From NCBI GenBank assembly GCA_020847355.1, contig JADLCG010000014.1, forward strand, positions 1 through 7,722: a stretch of DNA of 7,722 nt, written 5' to 3'. The first letter of the stretch is position 1; each line of letters opens with the position of its first letter. The DNA comes from Anaerolineales bacterium. GTDB taxonomy: Bacteria > Chloroflexota > Anaerolineae > Anaerolineales > Villigracilaceae. The notes below the pieces were generated by a model. It did no database searches, was not told the DNA's origin, and was given only the letters and a program-made list of their open reading frames with translations. Made by a program: the position numbers and the translations under genes. Below are positions 1-5,614 of the stretch, in pieces.

Positions 1-1
1 G

Positions 2-130
2 ATCGTCAATTTTGCAATCGGCGCGCTTTTCAGCGTTTATATTCCGCAACCGCAACAAACTGAAGAGGGGCGTCGGGCGCAGAGTCGCAAAGGCGAGTTG
101 AGTTTTAGTGTCTTGGCGACCTTGTATTAA
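2..130 (+). CDS. C-terminal tail of a probable membrane protein (partial)
   Basis: One forward frame is open from base 2 to a TAA at 128-130, giving 42 residues. It begins IVNFAIGALFSVYIP, which looks like the end of a transmembrane helix, and continues with a charged, Gln/Arg-rich tail (QPQQTEEGRRAQSRK). The other two forward frames stop at 61-63 and about 102 and give less protein-like residues. The family cannot be recognised from so short a tail. The last 15 or so codons lie inside the first copy of the 79-bp-period direct repeat, so the present C-terminus may have been created when repeat DNA replaced the original stop. It could instead be a chance open frame. Confidence 0.45.
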   Translation: MVNFAIGALFSVYIPQPQQTEEGRRAQSRKGELSFSVLATLY

Positions 131-219
131 AGCTCTTGACCTTCCAATAGTCTAAGGCTTTTATCGCAAAGGCGAGCTAAAACTTAGCGTCTTAGCGACC
201 TTGCGTTAAGGCTCTTGGA
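85..219. repeat. Two imperfect 56-bp direct repeats, period 79 bp
   Basis: Copies at 85-140 and 164-219 both start TCGCAAAGGCGAG and share GTCTT-GCGACCTTG-TTAA-GCTCTTG. About 44 of 56 positions match by hand alignment, and most differences are transitions. The second copy is also weakly self-complementary: CGCAAAGGCGAGCTAA (166-180) can pair imperfectly with 192-205 (TTAGCGACCTTGCG). The repeat resembles the GCAAAG/CTTTGCG-rich intergenic DNA found again at 3391-3484. The first copy lies partly inside the upstream reading frame and the second lies just ahead of the CBS promoter. No coding role is visible. Confidence 0.75.
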
Positions 220-253
220 TAATCTGTTGTGTGGTTTGATTACGAAGTCAGTT

Positions 254-259
254 TATAAT
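254..259 (+). promoter_or_regulatory. Probable -10 box of the CBS gene
   Basis: A perfect TATAAT lies 26 bp before the CBS start codon, which would give a short leader of about 20 bases. No good -35 hexamer sits at the expected 16-18 bp spacing: TTGATT at 236-241 is only 12 bp away, and 230-236 matches poorly. The call rests on the -10 match and its position, so it is tentative. Confidence 0.4.
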
Positions 260-285
260 ACCCTCATCTCAACCAAGGAGAAAGA

Positions 286-1698
286 ATGACCGGATTATCT
301 GAATCCAAAGAGAGAAGAGTATTTAACAATGTGCTTGGGGCGATGGGCAATACCCCATTGGTGAAATTGGAACGAATCGGCAAAGATTTGCCCGTTCCGC
401 TATATGCAAAATTAGAGTTTATGAATCCAGGCGGCTCGGTCAAAGATCGAGTAGGGGCGTACATCATCGAGCAGGCTGAAAAACGAGGCGAGCTAAAACC
501 AGGCGGAACGATTGTCGAAGCGACATCCGGCAACACCGGCGTAGGTCTGGCGATTGCGGCGGCGCTCAAGGGCTATAAAACTATCTTCGTCATGCCCGAT
601 AAAATGAGCAACGAAAAAATCCTCCTGCTTCGCGCTTATGGGGCGAAGGTCATCATCACGCCTACTGCCGTTGCGCCGGAGGATCCGCGCTCTTATTATG
701 AAGTCGCAAAGAAATTTGCGCGTGAAATTCCCAACGCCATTTTAGCGAATCAATATCACAACCCCGATAACCCAAAAACGCACGAGTTGAGTACCGGCCC
801 GGAGTTGTGGGAGCAGACGGAAGGCCGCGTGACCGATGTGATCATCGGCATGGGTACTGGCGGAACGATCTCTGGCGTGGGCAGGTATCTCAAATCTAAA
901 AATCCGCAAATCAAAATTGTGGGCGTAGATATTGAAGGCTCGATCCTGACTGAAATTTGGCAGAACAAAGGCAAAATTCCAGCGGGCGCGTATCCTAAAA
1001 CATATAAGGTTGAAGGCATTGGCGAAGATTTTTTACCATCCGCAACGGATATTACGGTGGTGGATGCGATTGAACGCGCCGGAGACCGCGAGTCATTTTT
1101 ATGGGCGCGTCAATTGGTCAAGCAGGAAGGGATTTTTGCCGGCGGCTCTTCTGGCTCGGCAATTGCCGGAGCGCTCAAGTATTGCCGTAAATTAAGCGGC
1201 GAGCGTTTACCGATTGTGATTTTGCCCGATAGCGGCTCGCGTTATCTTTCCAAGTTTTATGACGACAAATGGATGCGCGAGTTTGGCTTCCTCACTACGG
1301 AATTTGGCGAAACGGCGCTCGGCGATTTATGGTTTGCCAAGCCGAATAAAATTTTATACACCGCAGTCATTGGCGATTCGATTCGCAAAGTCGTTACCGT
1401 CATGCACCAAAACGCGATCTCGCAAATGCCGGTAGTTGGGGCAGATGGCGCGTTGGTCGGGCTGATCGAAGAAGTAGATTTGCTCAATCACATGCTCGAA
1501 AAACACGACCATAGTAATGAAGAGCCAATTGATGCGCTCGTTCAAAACGCTGGCGCGGTCTTCCCGTCAGAAACGCCGCTCGAGGAAGCCATGTCCTCGC
1601 TCACGGCTGGTTACGCTTTGATCATCGCCGAGCATAGCCGGCCAGTTGGCATTCTCACAAAAATTGACGTGCTGGATTATGTAGCCGGCAAAATCTAA
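286..1698 (+). CDS. cbs: Cystathionine beta-synthase with C-terminal CBS-domain pair
   Basis: This 470-residue PLP enzyme of fold type II most likely condenses serine (or activated serine) with homocysteine to give cystathionine, in the cytoplasm. The N-terminal catalytic domain (about 14-330) has the PLP lysine K53 in NPGGSVKDR, the substrate loop TSGNTG (80-85), the phosphate-binding loop GTGGTISG (190-197), and PDSGSRY (314-320), whose serine usually faces the pyridine nitrogen. The segment VEGIGEDFLP (242-251) is characteristic of CBS rather than plain cysteine synthase. Residues about 340-470 form two CBS (Bateman) motifs, including ISQMPVVGADGALVGLIEE (378-396) and PVGILTKIDVLDYV (453-466). 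There is no N-terminal haem domain as in the animal enzyme. The start is supported by AAGGAG at 275-280, five bases before the ATG. No cystathionine gamma-lyase is adjacent, so a role in cysteine synthesis or H2S production instead of transsulfuration cannot be excluded. Confidence 0.93.
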   Translation: MTGLSESKERRVFNNVLGAMGNTPLVKLERIGKDLPVPLYAKLEFMNPGGSVKDRVGAYIIEQAEKRGELKPGGTIVEATSGNTGVGLAIAAALKGYKTIFVMPDKMSNEKILLLRAYGAKVIITPTAVAPEDPRSYYEVAKKFAREIPNAILANQYHNPDNPKTHELSTGPELWEQTEGRVTDVIIGMGTGGTISGVGRYLKSKNPQIKIVGVDIEGSILTEIWQNKGKIPAGAYPKTYKVEGIGEDFLPSATDITVVDAIERAGDRESFLWARQLVKQEGIFAGGSSGSAIAGALKYCRKLSGERLPIVILPDSGSRYLSKFYDDKWMREFGFLTTEFGETALGDLWFAKPNKILYTAVIGDSIRKVVTVMHQNAISQMPVVGADGALVGLIEEVDLLNHMLEKHDHSNEEPIDALVQNAGAVFPSETPLEEAMSSLTAGYALIIAEHSRPVGILTKIDVLDYVAGKI

Positions 1699-1752
1699 GT
1701 TACCGGTCAGCCTAAATTTTCTCTAATCGTTTTTTCTGGCGCGTGGCAGTAC

Positions 1753-1784
1753 AATCAGCGGGCGGCATAATCCGTCCGCTGATT
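1753..1784. other. 13-bp stem-loop between CBS and the GNAT gene
   Basis: AATCAGCGGGCGG (1753-1765) pairs over all 13 positions, with one G-U, with CCGTCCGCTGATT (1772-1784), closing a six-base CATAAT loop. Only ATTA follows before the Shine-Dalgarno AAGGAG of the GNAT gene (1789-1794). There is no downstream U-run, so it is not a canonical intrinsic terminator for CBS. Its position fits equally well a 3' end processing or stability hairpin, or a leader structure just ahead of the next ribosome binding site. Confidence 0.6.
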
Positions 1785-1798
1785 ATTTAAGGAGCAAA

Positions 1799-2239
1799 AT
1801 GATTCGTCCGTATCGTGAAACAGATTTTGAAACCGTCACCCAATTTTGGTTTGACGCGATGAACGTCGCCATGCCCGGGCTAAACCAGCGCTTGGGTCAC
1901 ACGCTCGCAGACGCGCGTGAATTTTTTCAGCGGGTGATTCTTGCTGAAGATCAATTATTCGTTTATGAATTCGACGGGCTGGCGGTTGGTTATTTGGGCA
2001 TACATGGCGAATTTATAGATCGCCTCTATGTGCACCCCATGTATCATCGCCGCGGCATTGGGCAAGCTCTGCTGGATTATGCGCGGACTTTATCCCCGAA
2101 ACATCTTTGGCTTTACACGCATCAAGCCAATAAAAATGCGCGCGCCTTTTATGAAAAGAACGGTTTCAGCGCCGAAGGCTTTGGCATGAGTCCGCCGCCC
2201 GAATCTGAACCGGATGTTGAATATCATTGGCGGAAATAA
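1799..2239 (+). CDS. GNAT-family N-acetyltransferase
   Basis: The 146-residue protein is a single-domain Gcn5-related acetyltransferase expected to transfer acetyl from acetyl-CoA to an amine; the substrate is not evident. Seen directly: the beta4 segment FIDRLYVHP (72-80) followed by the acetyl-CoA pyrophosphate loop HRRGIGQALLDYA (83-95, the R-x-x-G-x-G/A type), and the C-terminal motif NKNARAFYEKNGF (111-123), whose tyrosine (Y118) usually serves as general acid. The length is normal for the family. AAGGAG at 1789-1794 supports the ATG start. The stop overlaps the alr start as TAATG, so the two are probably co-translated. This differs from the common rimI-alr pairing in that nothing here specifically suggests ribosomal S18 acetylation; small-molecule or amino-acid acetylation is equally possible. 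Confidence 0.88.
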   Translation: MIRPYRETDFETVTQFWFDAMNVAMPGLNQRLGHTLADAREFFQRVILAEDQLFVYEFDGLAVGYLGIHGEFIDRLYVHPMYHRRGIGQALLDYARTLSPKHLWLYTHQANKNARAFYEKNGFSAEGFGMSPPPESEPDVEYHWRK

Positions 2240-3354
2240 TGCGCCCCACTTATCTCGAAGTCAACCTCGCGCAATTAAAAAGCAATCATGAAAATATCCG
2301 CAAGCAGGTTGCGCCCGCAAAAGTTTTAGTAGTCCTCAAAGCCAATGCTTATGGTCACGGCGTGGATGGCGTTGCGCCGTTCATCGCGCCGTTTGCGGAT
2401 TATATCGGCGTGGCTTTGGTAGAAGAAGCGCTTCACCTGCGTAAGTTAGGAATCGCGACTCCGATTTTGGTGATGGGCGGGACTCTGCCCGAACAATTGC
2501 CCGATTTCTGCGAGCATGATTTAACCCTCGCCGCCTCATCGCTGGACCTGTTAACTGCCGCTGAACAAATAGCAGAATCCACTTCCCGGCGAATCAAAGT
2601 GCATCTGAAGATTGATACCGGCATGGAGCGCATCGGCGTTCACGAATATGAAGCTGAAGCTTTCATTGAAAAATCTTTGGCTTGCCGGCATTTAGAAGTG
2701 GAAGGCATCTTCACGCATTTCGCTAATTCAGAAACTCCCGCGGAAAATTTGCGCGCTGGGCAGGTTTCCGCCCAAGCGCAATTAGAGCGCTTTGAAGAAG
2801 TATTATCTATTTATCGAAAACGCAGTGCGCCAACCCCGCCGATTAAACACACGGCGAATTCTGGCGCCACTTTATTGCTTCCGCAAAGTTATTATGATCT
2901 GGTGCGCCCCGGCGTTTTATTTTATGGCGTTTATCCCGCGCGTGACGTTGAGAAGACGATTGAAGTTAAACCGGCGCTCACTTGGAGATCAAAAGTTTCA
3001 TATAGCAAGATCGCCCAGCCCGGGCGGGGAGTCAGCTATGGGTCGTTGTGGCAGGCAGAGGGGAGTCCGCGGCGCGTGGCGACCATCCCCTGCGGCTATG
3101 CGGACGGTTACTTCCGGCGCATGTCCAATCAAGGTCGAGTCTTGATCAACGGAAAAGCATATCCGCAAGTTGGCCGAATCTGCATGGATCAATTCATGGT
3201 CAATGTGGGCGCTGACGATGTGAAAGTGGGGGATGAGGCGATTTTACTTGGCAATGGAATTACGGTTGAAGAACTGGCGGATTGGACTGGCACGAATGAG
3301 TACGAAGTGATGACCAACATCAGCGCGCGCGTCCCGCGTGTTTATGTGCGGTAA
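2239..3354 (+). CDS. alr: Alanine racemase
   Basis: The 371-residue fold-type III PLP enzyme interconverts L- and D-alanine, supplying D-Ala for peptidoglycan. The N-terminal TIM barrel carries the PLP lysine K34 in VVLKANAYGHG (31-41), KIDTGMERIGV (124-134), which holds the PLP-contacting arginine R131, and THFANSE (159-165). The C-terminal beta domain has the second catalytic base Y267 in GVSYGSLW (264-271), the TIPCGYADGY motif (282-291) and GRICMDQFMV (312-321), contributed across the dimer. Length and motif order are typical. I chose the ATG at 2239 because it directly overlaps the GNAT stop (TAATG); an in-frame TTG at 2227 would add four residues but lacks support. A weak GGCGGA (2229-2234) may act as ribosome binding site. 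The stop codon lies inside the first palindrome of the 23-bp repeat array. Confidence 0.95.
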   Translation: MRPTYLEVNLAQLKSNHENIRKQVAPAKVLVVLKANAYGHGVDGVAPFIAPFADYIGVALVEEALHLRKLGIATPILVMGGTLPEQLPDFCEHDLTLAASSLDLLTAAEQIAESTSRRIKVHLKIDTGMERIGVHEYEAEAFIEKSLACRHLEVEGIFTHFANSETPAENLRAGQVSAQAQLERFEEVLSIYRKRSAPTPPIKHTANSGATLLLPQSYYDLVRPGVLFYGVYPARDVEKTIEVKPALTWRSKVSYSKIAQPGRGVSYGSLWQAEGSPRRVATIPCGYADGYFRRMSNQGRVLINGKAYPQVGRICMDQFMVNVGADDVKVGDEAILLGNGITVEELADWTGTNEYEVMTNISARVPRVYVR

Positions 3355-3362
3355 AGTACCGC
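3348..3362. repeat. Palindrome copy 1, overlapping the alr stop codon
   Basis: GCGGTA-AAG-TACCGC is a perfect 6-bp inverted repeat with a three-base loop. It includes the last Arg codon and TAA of alr. The same 15-mer recurs at 3545-3559 and, with two changes, at 3522-3536. The foldback element starting at 3368 separates this copy from the others. Confidence 0.75.
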
Positions 3363-3367
3363 GTGTT

Positions 3368-3506
3368 GGGAGTGTCTAAAAGAATGGGCAAAGAGCCTTT
3401 CGCCACCGAGAACACAGAGTCCGCAGAAATTTATAAAGGATTTCTTCGCGCTCTTTGCGAGCTTTGCGGTTAAATCTTTTAAAAGCCCATAGAATTAGAC
3501 ACTCCC
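3368..3506. mobile_element. 139-bp foldback (MITE-like) element with 22-bp terminal inverted repeats
   Basis: The left end 3368-3389 (GGGAGTGTCTAA, then ATGGGC) matches the reverse complement of the right end 3485-3506 (GCCCAT, then TTAGACACTCCC) at 18 of 22 positions; the four mismatches form one central block. Inside the ends the element stays roughly self-complementary: GCCACCGAGAACACAGAG (3402-3419) faces the complement of the segment ending CTCTTTGCGAGCTTTGCGG (about 3451-3469). There is no reading frame of note. The architecture is that of a miniature non-autonomous transposable element or foldback repeat. No clear target-site duplication is seen; the flanks share only TGTT (3364-3367 and 3511-3514), which does not abut both ends. 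I cannot name the parent insertion-sequence family. Confidence 0.6.
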
Positions 3507-3521
3507 CACATGTTCATTCGT

Positions 3522-3583
3522 GCGGTAAAGCGCCGCGTGTTCCTGCGGTAAAGTACCGCATGTTCTTGCGGTAAAATTGACCG
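3522..3583. repeat. 23-bp tandem array of small palindromes upstream of lspA
   Basis: Units start at 3522, 3545 and 3568, exactly 23 bp apart, with a consensus of TGCGGTAAAG, then T/C A/G CCGC, then G/A TGTTC. The unit at 3545-3559 contains the perfect palindrome GCGGTA-AAG-TACCGC; that at 3522-3536 pairs partly; that at 3568 has decayed to CGGT...ACCG (3569-3583) and runs toward the lspA leader. Together with copy 1 at 3348 this makes four related units, the array being split by the foldback element. The role is unknown: small RNA hairpins, a protein-binding array, or simple tandem duplication are all possible. Confidence 0.7.
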
Positions 3584-3595
3584 ATTATTTTATTT

Positions 3596-3601
3596 GAGGT
3601 G
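3596..3601 (+). promoter_or_regulatory. Ribosome binding site fixing the lspA copy 1 start
   Basis: GAGGTG matches the core complement of the 16S rRNA 3' end and lies four bases before TTG at 3606. The earlier in-frame TTG at 3594 overlaps this site and so cannot use it. That makes 3606 the better start, although a GTG four codons further in is possible. Confidence 0.6.
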
Positions 3602-3605
3602 TGCG

Positions 3606-4139
3606 TTGAATCAGAAAGTGAAAGATTATTTAATTTTGTTTGGCGTAGCGGGCGCGTTGATCGCGCTTGATCAGTGGACGAAATGGCTGGTGCGCGAGAA
3701 CATTGAATTTGGCGGGCAGTGGTTGCCGGACGGTTTGACTTGGCTGTATCCATACGCGCGGATTGTGCATTGGTATAACAGCGGCGCCGCTTTTGGCATG
3801 TTTCAAAATGGCAATTTGGTTTTTACCGTTTTAGCGTTCGTGGTCATTGGCGCGATCGTTTATTACTTCCCGCGCGTCGAAGCCGAAGACTGGACCTTGA
3901 AAGTTGCGATGGGCTTGCAGTTGGCTGGAGCCGCCGGAAATTTGATTGACCGTTTATTGAGCGGTAAAGTCACTGATTTTATTTCAATCAGCGTTTTCCC
4001 CGTTTTCAATATAGCGGACGCTTCAATTTCAATTGGCGTGGCTGTGCTTTTGTTGGGCGTTTGGCTCAAAGAGCGGCAGGAAAAAGCGCAAGCGGCGTTG
4101 GCGGCGCAGGCGCAAGCAACTGTAGAAGATAAACCATGA
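3606..4139 (+). CDS. lspA: Lipoprotein signal peptidase (signal peptidase II), copy 1
   Basis: This 177-residue inner-membrane aspartyl protease removes signal peptides from diacylglyceryl-modified prolipoproteins. It shows four hydrophobic segments (about 8-25, 68-88, 97-112 and 138-154) and the family motifs in order: LDQWTKW (21-27), YNSGAAFG (57-64), AGAAGNLIDR (107-116) with N112, D115 and R116, VTDF (122-125) with catalytic D124, and FNIADASI (134-141) with catalytic D138. The active site looks complete. The tail (about 157-177) is Ala/Gln-rich and charged, and absent from copy 2. The start is a TTG, chosen from the ribosome binding site at 3596-3601. The gene overlaps a second lspA by ATGA, implying one transcript with coupled translation. 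About 80 of 139 residues match copy 2 without gaps, by hand count. Confidence 0.93.
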   Translation: MNQKVKDYLILFGVAGALIALDQWTKWLVRENIEFGGQWLPDGLTWLYPYARIVHWYNSGAAFGMFQNGNLVFTVLAFVVIGAIVYYFPRVEAEDWTLKVAMGLQLAGAAGNLIDRLLSGKVTDFISISVFPVFNIADASISIGVAVLLLGVWLKERQEKAQAALAAQAQATVEDKP

Positions 4140-4666
4140 TGAAAGCTCTTTTCAAAAGATATCTGCCTTTATTTTTAACTGTTGGCATTGTCGTGCTGTT
4201 AGATCAATGGACCAAATGGCTGGTACGTTCAAATATCCCGCTCAATGGTTCGTGGCTTCCGGATTCGTTAAGCTGGCTTTCCCCGTATGCGCGGCTGACT
4301 TTTATCTACAATACAGGCGCGGCGTTCGGTCTGCTTCAGAATGGAAGCGTTCTTTTTACGCTGGTCGCGCTTTTAGTCGCCGGCGCGGTTTTATATTTCT
4401 ACCGTCAAATTGCGGAGGACGATAAAATTTTGCGCCTTGCCGCCGGCTTGTATTTGGCGGGCGCGCTCGGAAATTTGGTTGATCGGTTAACCGTCGGTCA
4501 AGTGACCGATTTTATTTCTGTCGGCAAGTTTTATATTTTCAATGTGGCGGATGCGAGCATCAACGTCGGCGTTTTTCTTTTGGCTTTAGGTTATTGGCTG
4601 AGCGAAAGAAAAAAAACGAACGCGCCGGTAGATGAAGCCCTTTCAACTGATGGGAATACGATATGA
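4136..4666 (+). CDS. lspA: Lipoprotein signal peptidase (signal peptidase II), copy 2
   Basis: This is a second, 176-residue signal peptidase II directly behind the first, starting in the ATGA that ends copy 1. The motifs are again complete: LDQWTKW (22-28), YNTGAAFG (58-65), AGALGNLVDR (108-117), VTDF (123-126) with catalytic D125, and FNVADASI (135-142) with catalytic D139. Differences from copy 1 cluster in the periplasmic-side stretch after the first helix (IPLNGSWLPDSLSWLSPY, 34-51) and in the loop at about 88-103. No strong ribosome binding site is visible, so it probably relies on coupling; a second ATG one codon in (4139) is an alternative start. Its end overlaps the rluD-family start by ATGA. 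The lspA-rluD order is also known from Bacillus (lspA-ylyB), so this copy occupies the conserved position. Confidence 0.93.
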   Translation: MMKALFKRYLPLFLTVGIVVLLDQWTKWLVRSNIPLNGSWLPDSLSWLSPYARLTFIYNTGAAFGLLQNGSVLFTLVALLVAGAVLYFYRQIAEDDKILRLAAGLYLAGALGNLVDRLTVGQVTDFISVGKFYIFNVADASINVGVFLLALGYWLSERKKTNAPVDEALSTDGNTI

Positions 4667-5589
4667 ACGAACGCGTTGAAAAGTTTACTTACTCCGGCGA
4701 GCAAGCCGAACGCTTGGATAAATTTCTCGTTACGCGCTTGCCCGAGTTTTCCCGCGCGCGTTTGCAAGGGCTGATTGAAGAAGGTTTCGTTTTAATTAAT
4801 AATATTCCCGCTAAAAAATCCGGGCAGAGCATTGAAAGCGGCGCAGAGATTGAAGTTCGTATCCCGCCGCCGGCTCCCAGCGGTTTGATCGGCGAAAATA
4901 TCCCGCTGGATATTATTTTCGAAAATGACGATCTGATTGTGGTCAACAAGCCGGCTGGTATGGTGGTTCATCCTGCGGCGGGCCACGCTTCCGGGACGCT
5001 GGTTCATGCCGTCCTCGGCTATGATCCTGAACTTGAAGGTATCGGCGGCGAAGAGCGCCCGGGCTTGGTGCATCGCTTGGATAAAGATACTTCCGGCTTG
5101 ATTGTGCTGGCTAAAAATGAGAGGGCGCATCGCTGGTTGCAAGACCAATTCCGTTTGCGAAAAGTGGAAAAGACATATTTGGCTTTAGTGGATGGAAAAC
5201 CGCCCACGCCAACCGGCAGAGTAGAAGCCACGATTGGGCGCGATCCAAGCCACCGCAAAAAGATGGCGATCGTTTCGCCCAATAAAGGGCGCGAAGCGGT
5301 GAGCGAATATAAAACGCTGGAAACATTCAAACAGCATACCCTGCTGGAGTTTCATCCGCACACTGGGCGCACGCATCAAATCCGTTTACATTGTCAATTC
5401 TTAGGCTGTCCCATCGTTGGCGATACGATCTACGGAAAAAGAAACCCAACCGTTCAACTCGACCGCCATTTTCTTCATGCTTATCGTTTGGAAATCATCC
5501 TGCCGAATGAAAAAGAACCGCGCACGTTTCAGGCAGAATTACCGCAGGAATTGCACGACGCTTTGGAAGAAGTGAAGCGCTACGAGTAG
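4663..5589 (+). CDS. rluD: RluD/RluA-family 23S rRNA pseudouridine synthase
   Basis: The 308-residue protein isomerises uridine to pseudouridine in RNA, for the RluD subgroup at helix 69 of 23S rRNA. An N-terminal S4 RNA-binding domain (about 17-65, RLDKFLVTRL then ARLQGLIEEGFVLINN) precedes the catalytic domain. Visible motifs are VNKPAGMVVHP (94-104), the family signature HRLDKDTSGLIVLAK (137-151) with catalytic D140, and HPHTGRTHQIRLH (231-243). The S4 domain and length favour RluD over RluA or RluC, but subfamily target choice is inference. The start overlaps the lspA copy 2 stop (ATGA), with no good ribosome binding site of its own, so it is likely translationally coupled. The protein may be a YlyB-type member, as in lspA-linked genes of Firmicutes. 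Confidence 0.93.
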   Translation: MNERVEKFTYSGEQAERLDKFLVTRLPEFSRARLQGLIEEGFVLINNIPAKKSGQSIESGAEIEVRIPPPAPSGLIGENIPLDIIFENDDLIVVNKPAGMVVHPAAGHASGTLVHAVLGYDPELEGIGGEERPGLVHRLDKDTSGLIVLAKNERAHRWLQDQFRLRKVEKTYLALVDGKPPTPTGRVEATIGRDPSHRKKMAIVSPNKGREAVSEYKTLETFKQHTLLEFHPHTGRTHQIRLHCQFLGCPIVGDTIYGKRNPTVQLDRHFLHAYRLEIILPNEKEPRTFQAELPQELHDALEEVKRYE

Positions 5590-5614
5590 GGGAACAAGAA
5601 ACAAAAGGAGCATA

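Noticed and set aside
236..259. TTGATT at 236-241 as the -35 partner of TATAAT at 254-259.
   Set aside because: The spacer is only 12 bp, too short for a sigma-70 type promoter; only the -10 box was kept.
486..499. The 14-mer AGGCGAGCTAAAAC occurs both in the intergenic repeat (170-183) and inside the CBS gene.
   Set aside because: Similarity does not extend beyond 14 bases, and in CBS it encodes conserved family residues (GELKPGG), so chance is the better explanation.
1694..1736. A terminator for CBS ending in the T-run near 1730-1735.
   Set aside because: No stable GC stem directly precedes the T-run; only a short CCGG self-match was found.
2227..2238. TTG at 2227 as the alr start.
   Set aside because: It adds four residues with no family support and increases the overlap with the GNAT gene; ATG at 2239 gives the usual TAATG junction.
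2792..3145. A 117-codon open frame on the plus strand inside alr, and similar open frames on the minus strand inside CBS, rluD and ltaE.
   Set aside because: They lie wholly inside genes with clear catalytic motifs, lack ribosome binding sites and show no protein-family features.
3348..3583. The spaced palindromes as a CRISPR array.
   Set aside because: Units are 23 bp in total with about 8 bp between palindromes and no unique spacers of normal length; no cas genes are present.
3566..3594. TTGCGG (3566-3571) and TTTATT (3589-3594) as a promoter for lspA.
   Set aside because: The -10 match is poor, and the implied transcription start would fall on or after the ribosome binding site at 3596-3601.
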